From Arthrobacter wenxiniae (lineage in GTDB: Bacteria > Actinomycetota > Actinomycetes > Actinomycetales > Micrococcaceae), in contig NZ_JAAMFM010000003.1 in NCBI RefSeq assembly GCF_013376105.1, positions 1 through 64,000 on the forward strand: DNA of 64,000 bases, read 5' to 3'. The translations under genes and the position numbers were made by a program. Positions 16,366-25,611 of this stretch are shown here, one piece after another. Under the pieces are notes generated by a model. That model saw nothing but the letters and a program-made list of their open reading frames with translations, made no database searches and had not been told where the DNA came from. The stretch's first letter is position 1; every line of letters begins with the position of its first letter.

Positions 16366-17403
16366 TTAATCGCCTTCGGATTTCAGTTCGCGGGCCAGGA
16401 GGAGCGGCCCCAGATCGTCGACAGTCAGTTTACCTTCCAGCACGGCGACCACCGCGTTGGTGATGGGCATGTCAACCCCCATCTTGGCGGCCAGGTCCTT
16501 CACCGCGCGGCCGGACTTGATGCCCTCGGCCGTCTGCGTCATGCGGTTGTTGACCTCCTCCAGCGTCAGGCCCTCGCCCAGCATGCGCCCGGCCGTGTGG
16601 TTGCGGCTCAGCGAGGACGAGCACGTGGCCACGAGGTCGCCCAGCCCGGCCAGCCCCGACAGGGTCTCGGCCTTGCCGCCCAGCGCCAGCGCCAGCCGCG
16701 TGGTTTCCGCCAGCCCGCGCGTGATGACGGACGCCTTCGTGTTGTCGCCCACCTTCTGCCCCTCGCAGATGCCCACGCACAGCGCAATCACGTTCTTGAC
16801 GATCCCGCCGATCTCCACGCCCACCACGTCGTCGTTCGTGTACGGGCGGAAGTACGCCGGCTGGCACAGCTCCGCCACCCACTTGGCGGTCTTTTCCTCG
16901 GCGCACGCCACCACCGACGCCGTGGGCTCCTGCCGCGCGATCTCCATGGCCAGGTTGGGCCCCGAGACCACCACCACCCGGTCCTTTGCAATGTGCAGTT
17001 CCTGCTCGATCACCTGGGACATGCGCTGGTCGGTTTCCAGCTCCAGCCCCTTCATCAAGCTGACGACGACGGCGTCCCGGGCCAGGTGCCCCGCCCACCC
17101 GCGCAGCTGCCCGCGCAGGGATTGGGCCGGGACCGCCAGCACCACGAGTTCGGCATCCTTGAGGACCTCGACGACGTCCGTGGAGGCGGTGATGTTGTGC
17201 GGCAGATCCGTGGTGGAGAGGTAGCGCGGGTTGCGGTGGTGGACGTTGATCTGGTCCACCACCTCCTGGCGCCGGCCCCACAGGACAATGTGCCGGCCGG
17301 TGCCCTGCGAGGCGTCGGCCAGGATCTTGGCAAAGGTGGTGCCCCAGCTGCCGGCCCCCAGCACCGCGACCTTGCACGGCGCCGTGCCATCCACGTAGCT
17401 CAC
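16366..17403 (-). CDS. gpsA: NAD(P)+-dependent glycerol-3-phosphate dehydrogenase
   Basis: 345 residues. GTG start overlapping the plsC stop as GTGA. The nucleotide-binding motif GAGSWGTT is at 16-23, followed by LWGRR, the substrate segment VSGPNLAMEIARQEPT, the catalytic-lysine region EIGGIVKNVIALCVGI and the C-terminal GLAGLGDLVATCSSSLSRN. The enzyme reduces dihydroxyacetone phosphate to sn-glycerol-3-phosphate, the acceptor for phospholipid synthesis, which fits the acyltransferase encoded just upstream. The apparent open frame continues 950 bases upstream, but that part is an off-frame reading of plsC. Confidence 0.95.
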   Translation of the reverse strand: MSYVDGTAPCKVAVLGAGSWGTTFAKILADASQGTGRHIVLWGRRQEVVDQINVHHRNPRYLSTTDLPHNITASTDVVEVLKDAELVVLAVPAQSLRGQLRGWAGHLARDAVVVSLMKGLELETDQRMSQVIEQELHIAKDRVVVVSGPNLAMEIARQEPTASVVACAEEKTAKWVAELCQPAYFRPYTNDDVVGVEIGGIVKNVIALCVGICEGQKVGDNTKASVITRGLAETTRLALALGGKAETLSGLAGLGDLVATCSSSLSRNHTAGRMLGEGLTLEEVNNRMTQTAEGIKSGRAVKDLAAKMGVDMPITNAVVAVLEGKLTVDDLGPLLLARELKSEGD

Positions 17404-18251
17404 TGGGCGTCCCCTGCTTCCGGTGTGCCGGCGTCGTCCTTGTGTTGTTCGGTGGGATTGTGTTGGTCGGTGGGCGTGGCGCCGCGGTCCACGAAGCGGC
17501 CATGCGTGGACTGGTGGTGGGCCGCGGGGTCCCAGCGCTGCACGGGGGCCTTCTGGCCGCGCAGGGTTTCCAGCAGGGCCGTGATGTCCTTCATGATGAC
17601 CTCGGTCATGGCTTCCAGCGTGGCCTTGTCCCCGGGCAGCTTGGCGAATTCGGACAGGTCCACGGGATCGCCCACCAGGACGCGGACCTTCTTGCGTGGA
17701 AACACCTTGAAGCCCTTGGCGTAGCGGGGGAACAGCTCCTGCGCGCCCCAATGGGCCACCGGAACCACCTTGGCACCCGTGCTCAGGGCAAGGCGGGCTG
17801 CGCCGGTGCGGCCCTTCATCGGCCAGAGGTCCGGATCGCGGGTCAGCGTGCCCTCGGGGTAGACCACCACGGCGCCGCCTTCCGCCAGGACCCTTTCGGC
17901 GCCCTCCAGCGACTTCCCCGCCCCCGCACCGGTGCGCTCCACCGGGATCTGCCGGGCACCGCGCAGCAGCGCGCCTATGACGGGGACGTCGAACAGGCTG
18001 TCCTTGGCCAGGAAGTGGGGCATGGCATTTTGGGAGTAGAGCATGTGGCCCACCACGATCGGGTCGATCTCCGTGCAGTGGTTGGGCACCACAATGAAGC
18101 CTTCCCTGGCCGGCAGCTTCTCCAGCCCCCGCCATTCCTTGCCGGTGAGCGTGTTCATGACGGGCAGGGCAATCCCGGCCATGAAGGCAAAGACCAGGCG
18201 CGTGGACCACGGCATGTTCTTGGGCTTGAAGGGGCGTTTGTGGCCGCTCAT
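17400..18251 (-). CDS. plsC: 1-acyl-sn-glycerol-3-phosphate acyltransferase (PlsC family)
   Basis: 283 residues. An N-terminal hydrophobic helix (LVFAFMAGIALPVMNTL) anchors it to the membrane. The HX4D catalytic motif is NHCTEID at 57-63 and the phosphate-binding YPEGT at 131-135. It transfers an acyl group to lysophosphatidate to form phosphatidate. The last ~45 residues are hydrophilic and low in complexity (His/Gln/Thr-rich) and look unconserved. It is coupled to murA (ATGA overlap) and to gpsA (GTGA overlap), linking peptidoglycan and phospholipid precursor supply. Confidence 0.9.
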   Translation of the reverse strand: MSGHKRPFKPKNMPWSTRLVFAFMAGIALPVMNTLTGKEWRGLEKLPAREGFIVVPNHCTEIDPIVVGHMLYSQNAMPHFLAKDSLFDVPVIGALLRGARQIPVERTGAGAGKSLEGAERVLAEGGAVVVYPEGTLTRDPDLWPMKGRTGAARLALSTGAKVVPVAHWGAQELFPRYAKGFKVFPRKKVRVLVGDPVDLSEFAKLPGDKATLEAMTEVIMKDITALLETLRGQKAPVQRWDPAAHHQSTHGRFVDRGATPTDQHNPTEQHKDDAGTPEAGDAQ

Positions 18252-19591
18252 CCCTTGACCAGCGCCTGCTTGGAGTCGTGGACGTCGAAGTCGGCGCCCA
18301 GCCCTTCCAGCTTGGCGGTGAAGCGTTCGTAGCCGCGGCTGATGATGTCAATGCCGGTCACGGTGGAGGTGCCCTCGGCGGCCAGCGCCGCGATCATGTG
18401 GCTGAAGCCGCCGCGCAGGTCCGGGATGTCAATGGTGGTGCCCCTGAGCGGGGTGGAGCCGGAGATGACGGCCGAGTGGATGAAGTTTCGCTGGCCAAAG
18501 CGGCACGGGACGCTGCCCAGGCATTCGCGGTGCAGCTGGATGTTCGCGCCCATCCGGGTGAGCGCCTCGGTGAAGCCGAAGCGGTTTTCATAGACGGTCT
18601 CGTGCACGATCGACACGCCCTGGGCCTGGGTCAGCGCCACGACGAGCGGCTGCTGCCAGTCCGTCATGAAGCCGGGGTGGACGTCCGTCTCCAGCACCAG
18701 CGGCTTCAGGTCGCCGCCGGGATGGTAGAAGCGGATGCCGTCGTCGTGGATGTCCATGCCGCCGCCAATCTTGCGGAAGGTGTTCACGAATGTCATCATG
18801 TCCCGCTGGCTGGCACCCTCAACATAAATGTCGCCGCCGGTGACCAGGGCGGCCGACGCCCAGGACGCTGATTCGTTGCGGTCCGGCAGTGCCGTGTGGA
18901 CGTAGCCGCCGAGCTCCTTCACGCCTTCAATGCGGATGGTCCTGTCCGTCTGGACGGAGATGATGGCGCCCATTTTTTGCAGGATGGCGATCAGGTCGAT
19001 GATCTCCGGCTCCGTGGCCGCGCCGCTGAGCTCGGTGATGCCCTCGGCCCGCGTTGCCGAGAGCAGGACCTGTTCGGTGGCGCCCACACTGGGGTAGGGC
19101 AGGGAAATCTTGGTGCCCTTCAGGCCCGTGGGTGCCGAAATCAGGATCCCGGTGCCCGTCTTGTCCACCACGGCGCCGAACTTGCGCAGCACGTCCAGGT
19201 GGTAGTCGATGGGCCGGTCGCCGATCTTGCAGCCGCCCAGGTCGGGGATGAACGCGTGCCCGATGGAGTGGATCAGCGGCCCGCAGAGCAGGATCGGAAT
19301 GCGGGAGTCGCCGGCGTGGGTGTTGATTTCCGAGCTGGAGGCCGTCTTGGCGTTGGCCGGATCCATGGTCAGGTCCCCCGTGACGGGATCCTTGACCACC
19401 GTGACGCCGTGGATCTGGAGCAGGGATGTGACAACCTCCACGTCCTTGAGTTCTGGGACGTTGCGAAGGGTTGACGGGGCATTGCCGAGCAGCGCCGCCA
19501 CCATGGCCTTCGGCACCAGGTTCTTCGCACCGCGAACCAGCACCCGTCCCTTGAGCGGGACACCTCCACGGACCGTCAGAATCCTGCTCAT
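18248..19591 (-). CDS. murA: UDP-N-acetylglucosamine 1-carboxyvinyltransferase
   Basis: 447 residues. First committed enzyme of peptidoglycan synthesis: moves enolpyruvate from PEP to UDP-GlcNAc. The N-terminal GAKNLVPKAMVAALL contains the conserved Lys-Asn pair, and the active-site loop DLGGCKIGDRPIDYH keeps the cysteine that fosfomycin alkylates, unlike mycobacterial MurA, which has Asp there. The C-terminal segment DIPDLRGGFSHMIAALAAEG and SRGYERFTAKLEGLGAD complete the two inside-out domains. It heads the operon murA-plsC-gpsA-ddl. The 330-bp upstream spacer holds an unremarkable GC-rich stretch and one of the palindromes described next. Confidence 0.96.
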   Translation of the reverse strand: MSRILTVRGGVPLKGRVLVRGAKNLVPKAMVAALLGNAPSTLRNVPELKDVEVVTSLLQIHGVTVVKDPVTGDLTMDPANAKTASSSEINTHAGDSRIPILLCGPLIHSIGHAFIPDLGGCKIGDRPIDYHLDVLRKFGAVVDKTGTGILISAPTGLKGTKISLPYPSVGATEQVLLSATRAEGITELSGAATEPEIIDLIAILQKMGAIISVQTDRTIRIEGVKELGGYVHTALPDRNESASWASAALVTGGDIYVEGASQRDMMTFVNTFRKIGGGMDIHDDGIRFYHPGGDLKPLVLETDVHPGFMTDWQQPLVVALTQAQGVSIVHETVYENRFGFTEALTRMGANIQLHRECLGSVPCRFGQRNFIHSAVISGSTPLRGTTIDIPDLRGGFSHMIAALAAEGTSTVTGIDIISRGYERFTAKLEGLGADFDVHDSKQALVKG

Positions 19592-19737
19592 GTATACACA
19601 TCCTTTGTTCCGGTTCGGATCCCCCCAGGCTCGGAAGCCTCAGTCAAGCATAGTTTCTTCCCTGGGGGATGCCGAAACGGCGGGGCTGCGCGGGGCGGGA
19701 GGCGGGACCGGCGTCGGTCCGGCGTCGCACTTCCGGG

Positions 19738-19801
19738 CAGGATGACAATATGGATATTTGAGGCCGATATATCGGGATCAAATGTCCATCGCGTCATCCT
19801 G
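19738..19801. repeat. Palindromic element B, copy 1 (upstream of the AbiEi/DUF559-like gene)
   Basis: Two 24-nt arms (19738-19761 and 19778-19801), matching at 20 of 24 positions, flank a 16-nt loop that itself contains the perfect palindrome CCGATATATCGG. The outer ends are CAGGATGAC/GTCATCCTG. The element is AT-richer than its surroundings. It sits between the divergent murA and AbiEi/DUF559-like starts, 123 bp before the latter, so it is not placed as a terminator. Its right arm is an exact inverted copy of the left arm of copy 2 at 20911-20934. Confidence 0.85.
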
Positions 19802-19864
19802 GGCGGCGGCACCCGGCGAGGGCGGCCGCGGCTGCCTCCTCCACAAGTCCAGCGGGGATCCCGC

Positions 19865-19873
19865 TTGTCCACA
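19865..19873 (+). promoter_or_regulatory. TTGTCCACA box before the AbiEi/DUF559-like gene
   Basis: One mismatch from the DnaA-box consensus TTATCCACA. It is 51 nt before the start codon; the paralogous gene at 56941 has a perfect TTATCCACA 52 nt before its start. The shared position suggests a functional leader element rather than chance, but its role is unknown. Confidence 0.45.
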
Positions 19874-19924
19874 ATTTGCAGGAACGGGCGGGCGGGCGCC
19901 GCGCAGCCGGAGAATCATGAACGC

Positions 19925-20905
19925 ATGACCATGCTGGAATTGCCTCCGTTCATCACTGCGCCAAGCAAATTCATGAACGAGCACGCCAGCCGACAACTTT
20001 CAAAGCGCGCTGACGCCGGCGAACTGGTCCGGATCCGGCAGGGCCTCTACCTGCCAACCGAGGTTTGGGCCGCACTAAAGCCGTGGGAGAAGCACCGCAT
20101 GAAGGTCCAGGCGGTGCATGAGCTGGCGCTGGCGCCGCCCGTGTTCGCGAGGGAATCCGCGGCAGAGGTCATGGGACTGCCCGTGGTCGGTATTCCACGG
20201 GACGTCCAGACGCTCGTCCCGCCGGGCACTCCCGGGGGTCAAAGCAGACGCGGCGTCCGGCGGATCATGGCTGTCGCAGGAGACCCTGAACCGTGGACCA
20301 TGTTCGGCCTCCTGGTGACCCGGCCGGTCGAGACGGCGCGGGACCTGGCCGTTCATTTGCCCCTCGAGCGGTCCTTGCCGGCCATGGACAAGCTGCTTCA
20401 ACGCAAGGCGCTGCCCGGCTCGCCCAACAACACCAACTTGGTGTTCGGCGAAGAGGACGTATGCGAATCTGCTGCCAGGCTGCCCTCGATGGCCAAACAG
20501 CGCCGGGTCCTGCGGGTGCTTGATGTTGCGGATGGAGGTTCGCAGTCCGCCGGGGAGTCGAGGAGCAGGGCGATCATGATCCTGAATGGATTCCCCCGGC
20601 CCGAGCTGCAGAAGCCCTTCCATGATGACCGGGGACTGATAGGTTACCCGGACTTCGACTGGGAGGAATTCAAGATCCTTGGCGAATTTGACGGTTTGGA
20701 AAAGTACTCTGCCCAGCGCTATCTCAAGGGAAGGACGCCGTCCGCGGTGGTCGTTGAGGAGAAAAAGCGGGAGGACCGCCTGCGGGCGCGGGGCTACACG
20801 GTGGTGCGGTGGATCTGGGACGACCTCAGGGACCCGCGCGTGCTTGTCGCCAAGCTGCACCGGGCGGGCCTGCCCTCCAACGCGGGACGCCGGGTCGGAC
20901 CATAG
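19925..20905 (+). CDS. AbiEi-like winged-helix protein with C-terminal DUF559/Vsr-like nuclease domain
   Basis: 326 residues. Residues ~10-100 resemble the winged-helix N-terminus of type IV antitoxins of the AbiEi family, with the hallmark GELVRIRQGLY at 32-42. The C-terminal ~90 residues look like a DUF559/Vsr-type PD-(D/E)XK fold: an acidic strand (YPDFDW at 241-246), GEFDG at 253-257 followed by a lysine-tyrosine, then EKKRED at 279-284 and a closing VVRWIW strand. No AbiEii-type nucleotidyltransferase toxin lies nearby, so it is not an ordinary antitoxin operon. The ATG at 19925 is used; the frame extends back into palindrome B1. It is enclosed by two inverted palindromes and has a paralogue at 56941 with the same plan. 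Function unknown; nuclease activity is an inference from the fold. Confidence 0.7.
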   Translation: MTMLELPPFITAPSKFMNEHASRQLSKRADAGELVRIRQGLYLPTEVWAALKPWEKHRMKVQAVHELALAPPVFARESAAEVMGLPVVGIPRDVQTLVPPGTPGGQSRRGVRRIMAVAGDPEPWTMFGLLVTRPVETARDLAVHLPLERSLPAMDKLLQRKALPGSPNNTNLVFGEEDVCESAARLPSMAKQRRVLRVLDVADGGSQSAGESRSRAIMILNGFPRPELQKPFHDDRGLIGYPDFDWEEFKILGEFDGLEKYSAQRYLKGRTPSAVVVEEKKREDRLRARGYTVVRWIWDDLRDPRVLVAKLHRAGLPSNAGRRVGP

Positions 20906-20910
20906 GCGCG

Positions 20911-20974
20911 CAGGATGACGCGATGGACATTTGAGGTCGATAAATCGGGATCAATTATCCATATCGTCATCCGG
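20911..20974. repeat. Palindromic element B, copy 2 (downstream of the AbiEi/DUF559-like gene)
   Basis: 24-nt arms (20911-20934 and 20951-20974) around a 16-nt loop. It starts 5 bp after the stop codon and ends 20 bp from the stop of the convergent ABC exporter. The loop differs from copy 1 at two positions and has the same direction, but the two arms are exchanged: the left arm here equals the inverted right arm of copy 1 at all 24 positions. There is no T-tract after the stem. Confidence 0.85.
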
Positions 20975-20994
20975 GGCCGGTCGGGGGCCGGGTT

Positions 20995-23900
20995 TCAGTG
21001 TTCGAAGGCTTCCCACATGGCCGCGTAGGCGCCCCGGCGGGCCAGCAGTTCGTCGTGGGTGCCCGTCTCGGCGATCCGGCCGTGGGCCAGCACCACGATC
21101 CTGTCCGCCGCCCGCGCCGTCTGCAGCCGGTGCGCGATGACCACCGTGGTGCGGCCCTGGGCCAGCCGGTGCATGGCCGCGGTGACTTTCGCTTCCGTGG
21201 CCAGGTCCAGGTTGGAGGTCGCCTCGTCCAGCAGCAGGATCGCGGGGTCCACCAGTTCGGCGCGGGCCAGGGCGATGAGCTGGCGCTGTCCGGCGGACAG
21301 CGAGCGCCCGCGTTCGGCAAGCTCGTGCCGGTAGCCGCCGTCGAGGCCGGCGATGAAGTCATGGGCGCCCACCGCACGTGCGGCCGCCTCCACCGCCTCG
21401 TCGCCGGCCTCCGGGCGGCCATAGGCGATGTTGTCCCGTACTGTGCCCGTGAACAGGAACGCCTCCTGCGGCACGTAGCCGAGGCGGTGCCGGTAGCCTG
21501 CCAGGTCCAGCCGGCGAAGTGCGGTGCCGTCGACGCACACGTTGCCGGCCTGGGGATCGTAAAAGCGCAGCAGCAGCTTCATCACCGTGGACTTCCCGGC
21601 CCCGGTCTCCCCGACCAGGGCCACGGTTTCGCCCGGAGCAATCCGCAGGTCCATGCCGCGGATCGCCTCCGGCGGCTTGAGGTACCGGGCATAGTCCGGG
21701 CGGAGGGTGCGGGGATCGGCGGGCCCGCGCAGCTCCGCGCCGGCGCGCGCCGGCGGGGCGGGGTAGCTGAAGTGGACGCCGTCCAGGGACAGCTCTCCGG
21801 CGATGTCCACGGATTCGCCCGGACCCCGCACGCCCGCGGGCCGCGCGCCCGCCGGTCGCACGCCCGCGGGTCGCACGCCCACGGGTTCCGGGTCGTTGGG
21901 CGTCAGCGTCTCCAGCTGCATCAGCTCGGCGATCCGCAGCACCGACACCCGCGTCTGCTGCCAGGCGTCAAACACCTGCGAGAGCTGCTGGATGGGTGAA
22001 AAGAACATGGTGATGTACAGCAGGAACGCGATCAGGGCGCCGGTGGTCAGCGCCCCGGCCACCACCATGTGCGATCCCACGCCAAGCACAATCGCGTCGG
22101 CCACGGCGGAGAGGAACGCCACGAACGGGAAGTACACCGCCACGAGCCGCTGTGCCGCCACCCTCGAGGAAAGGTACCGCCGTCCCAGCGCCCGGAACCG
22201 CGTTCCGGTTGCGTCCTCGTGGACGAACGCCTGCGATTCCCGCACGCCGGACAGGCTTTCCTGGAAGTCGGCGTTCACCACGGCGATGCGCTCCCGCGAC
22301 TGGTCGTACAGCCTGCCCGCACGGCGCCGGAAGATGACGGTGGCGGCGGTCAGCGGGACCACCACGGCAAACACGCACAGGGCCAGTTCGGCGTTGAAGA
22401 TGACCAGCGCCGTGCCCACCCCGGCAAACGTCACGAAGGCCACCAGCGCCGAGAGCAGCCCGTTCTGGATCAGCGACTCAAACTGGTCCACGTCGGTGGT
22501 CATCCGGGTCATGATCCGCCCCGCCATCTCCCGCTCGTAGTAATCCAGCGAGAGCCGCTGCAGCTGCGCCCAGATCCGCAGCCGGAGCGAGAGCATGATC
22601 CGCTGGGCCGTGCGGCCGGTGATGAACGTCTCGCCAATTTCAATGAACAGGTCCGCCAGGGTCGCCACCAGGTAGACGCCCGACGCCGCCAGCAGGACCG
22701 CCACCGAGCCCCGGCTGACGCCCTGGTCGATCCCGGTGCGCACCAGGACGGGCCCCACCAGGGAGGCGACGGCGTCGAGCACCACCAGCAGCAGGCCCAG
22801 CAGCAGCGGCCGGCGGAACTCGCCCATGAGCCGCCACAGGCTGAACCGCGGATCCGGCCGGGTTTCCCGCGCCAGGTCCACCGCGGCGGCGTCCCTGACC
22901 GGGCGCAGCGCCGCCACGCGCGCCAGCAGCTCGGGCGTGGGTGCCAGGCTCCGCCGCCAGCCGCCGCCCCCGCCGCGCCCCAGGCCGCCGCCCAGGCTCG
23001 GGGCACCAATCGCGGGTCCGGCGCCGGACAGTTCCTTCGCCCGGTGGGCGCCCCAGGCCGCCGCCGTGACGCCGCGCTTTTCGGGCACGACGCCGGCCGG
23101 GTCGCCGTGCGCTTCCGTCTCACGCTCGGCCAGGCCGGTCAGCAGCGTGCGGTACAGCGCGCTGGACTTTTGCAGTTCGTCGTGCGTGCCGGCCGCGGCG
23201 ATGCGGCCGCCGTCGAACACCACGATGCGGTCGGCCAGGTGCAGGGAGGAGAGCCGGTGCGCCACCAGGAGCACCGTCATGCCCGCCGTGGATTCCCGCA
23301 GGCCGGCGTGGATGGCCTCCTCGGTGCGGGAATCGACGGCGCTCGTGGCGTCGTCGAGGATCAGGATCCGCGGCCCTGACACCAGGGCGCGGGCCAGCGC
23401 GATGCGCTGGCGCTGCCCGCCCGAGAGGACCAGCCCGCGCTCGCCGACCATGGTGTCGTAGCCGGCGGGCAGGGCCCGGATGAACTCATGCGCCTGGCAG
23501 ATGCGGGCCGCGGCCTCGATTTGCGCGTCGGTGGCGTCGGGGCGCCCAAAGGCGATGTTGGCGCGGACGGTGTCGGAGAAGAGGAAGCTTTCCTCAAAGA
23601 CGGTGCCGATCCGGCGGCGCAGCGAGTGCAGCGTCAGCCCGCGGACGTCATGCCCGTCCACCAGCACCTGCCCGGCGGCCGGGTCGTAAAAGCGCGGGAC
23701 CAGCAGCGTCGCGGTCGACTTTCCGCTGCCGCTGGCACCCACCAGGGCCACCCGTTCACCCGGCGCCACGCTTAAGGTGACGCCGTCCAGCACGGGGCGG
23801 GAGCCGGCGTCGTACGTGAAGCGCACGTCGCGGAACTCAATGGCGCCGCGCAGGTCCGGCACGGGGACCGCGGACGGCGCGTCGGTGATGGCCGGCTTGA

Positions 23901-24917
23901 GGTCCAGGAGCTGGAAGATCCGCTCCACGCCGGCACGCGCCTGCTGGCCGATGGTCAGCAGACCGGCGAGCTGGCGGGCGGGCGCCATGAGCTGGGCCAC
24001 ATAGGTGGAAAACGCCAGGAACGTGCCCAGCGTGATCTGGTGGTGCAGGACCATGAAGCCGCCAGCACGGCCACCTGCCCCAGCGACGGGACGGCCTGCA
24101 GCAGCGGCTGGTAGCGGGCCTGCAGCCGGGTGGCCCGCATCTGGGAGCCGTAAAGGGTGCCGGCGGCCCGCTCCATGCGGCCGATCTCATGCTGCTCCTG
24201 GCCGAAGGCCTTGACCACGCGGACCCCGTTGACGGCCTCGTCGACGATCTGCGCAACCTCGCCCTCGCGCTGCTGGGCGTCCCAGGTGGCCGGGAAGATC
24301 CGCCAGCGCATCCGGTAGGAAACCGCCAGCAGCGCCGGCGCCATGACCAGGCTGATGATGGCCAGCAGGGGCGAAAGGTACAGCATGACCGCCATGGACA
24401 GCAGCAGCATCAGCACGTTCCCGCTCATCATCGGCAGGAACGCGAGCAGGCCCTGGACCAGTGCGGTGTCCGAGTTGGCGCGGGCCACGAGCTGGCCGGT
24501 GGGCATGGTGTCCAGGTGGGCGGCGTCCATCGACTGGAGGTGCGACTGCATGTCGTTGCGGAGGTCGTACTGCACGTTCAGGGCCACGCGGCCGCCCCGG
24601 TACCGGCGGAGGTAGGAGAAGCCGAACGTCGCCGCCGCGAGCGCGAGCAGCAGCACCAGCCACGGCAGCAGCGGCGAGCTCCGCGTGATGATCACGTTGT
24701 CCACGATCTGCCGGGTCACCAGCGGCACCACCGTCTGGCAGGCGCTGCCCGCCACGGCCGCGGATACCGCCAGCGCCATGTCCAGCTTGTGCCGGAGCAG
24801 GTAGCCCCAGAGCCGGCGGATCCAGCCCGGCGCGGCCGTCCGGCCCGGCGTTTGCCGGACCCTGTCCTGGTGTTCGACGCCGTCCCCCTGCGTTCCGCGG
24901 TCCCTCACCTGGGTCAC
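20995..24917 (-). pseudogene. Fused two-half ABC exporter (TMD-NBD-TMD-NBD) interrupted by a frameshift
   Basis: One continuous design of about 1,307 residues. TMD1 is read in one frame from GTG 24917 to near 24060; NBD1, TMD2 and NBD2 follow in another frame to 20995. Both NBDs are complete: NBD1 has GASGSGKST, LSGGQRQRIALARA and ILILDDATSAVD (degenerate Asp instead of the catalytic Glu); NBD2 has GETGAGKST, LSAGQRQLIALARAE and ILLLDEATSNLD. Such asymmetric NBD pairs are typical of heterodimeric multidrug exporters, here joined through a Gly-rich linker. The frame change falls in GGCGGC repeats at 24055-24063 in the last helix of TMD1 and corresponds to one missing base. It may be a true inactivating mutation or a sequencing error. 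The GTG start overlaps the MarR stop as GTGA, so a drug-responsive operon is likely. Confidence 0.75.
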
Positions 24918-25417
24918 GGCGTCGCCACCCCGCGGGCCTGCGCCCTCCTGCGTTCGGCGTACACGAGGCTGACGGCGTCGTTGAGCAGGCCCATCGCGTC
25001 CATGAGGTGTTCCGGTTCGCCGGTCGCTGCGGCAATTTCGCGCAGTTGGGCGGCCATGGCGGCGTCGGCGCGCGCGAGTGCCGCCCAGCCTTCTTCGGTC
25101 AGTTGCAGGCCGGCCGCGCGCTGGTCCCCCGCAACGTCGACGCGGACCAGGAAGCCGCGATCGGCAAGTGCCGCGACCGCGGCACTGACGGCGGGACGGC
25201 CCAGGGCCAGCCGGGCGGCCACGCGGGAGGCAATCTCCTCGCCGGCGGACACTGCCGCCAGGACCCGGTAGTGCGGCAGGCTCAGCTCCTCGAGGGAGCG
25301 TTCCAAAAGACGCGACACACGCACCATTGCCCGGACTGCCGCGACTGCGGGATCCGGGCCGGCTTTGCATTCCCGCGTTTCCGCCACCCATCCAGCGTAG
25401 ATACATTGTTCGGGCAT
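24914..25417 (-). CDS. MarR-family transcriptional regulator of the ABC exporter
   Basis: About 167 residues from ATG 25417. The winged-helix core reads RLLERSLEELSLPHYRVLAAVSAGEEIASRVAARLALGRPAVSAAVAALADRGFLVR, then a beta-wing with DVAGDQRAAGLQLTEEG, and C-terminal dimerisation helices. It is directly coupled to the ABC exporter (GTGA overlap), the usual layout for a ligand-relieved repressor of a drug pump. The start is uncertain: the ATG chosen lies inside an inverted repeat (25408-25422), so a start further downstream, for example GTG 25387, is possible. The longer open frame to 25567 contains Pro/Arg-rich residues unlike a MarR N-terminus. Confidence 0.82.
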   Translation of the reverse strand: MPEQCIYAGWVAETRECKAGPDPAVAAVRAMVRVSRLLERSLEELSLPHYRVLAAVSAGEEIASRVAARLALGRPAVSAAVAALADRGFLVRVDVAGDQRAAGLQLTEEGWAALARADAAMAAQLREIAAATGEPEHLMDAMGLLNDAVSLVYAERRRAQARGVATP

Positions 25418-25422
25418 CGAAC
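25408..25422. promoter_or_regulatory. Candidate MarR operator
   Basis: Inverted repeat GTTCG-GGCAT-CGAAC directly over the first plausible start of the MarR gene, next to a run of seven A/T. Its size (5-nt arms, 5-nt spacer) suits a winged-helix dimer and would give autorepression of the marR-ABC operon. Confidence 0.4.
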
Positions 25423-25611
25423 CATTTTTTTGGCTGTGAATTTGCCGGGAAGCGGGGGGCGGGGCCGTGGCGCGCGGTCCCGCACGGCACGGCTTCGACG
25501 CCCCGGCCCGTTCGACGGTGCAGGTAATGCGAGCCGGCCACCAGTCAGCCCACGGGAGCAGCACCACCGAATCCGCCTCCGGCCGCCGTTTTCAGCCCCC
25601 GACGGCAAAAT

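Noticed and set aside
16366-18351. A 661-residue protein including gpsA
   Set aside because: The part before GTG 17403 is an off-frame reading of plsC; GpsA homology starts at SYVDGTAPCKVAVLGAG.
19925-20905. Ordinary type IV toxin-antitoxin operon
   Set aside because: No AbiEii-like nucleotidyltransferase toxin gene is adjacent to either copy, and the C-terminus is nuclease-like instead of the AbiEi C-terminal domain.
20995-24054. A separate ABC gene starting at 24054
   Set aside because: The frame begins within the last helix of TMD1 and has no ribosome-binding site; joining to the upstream frame gives a complete TMD1, so one broken gene is the simpler reading.
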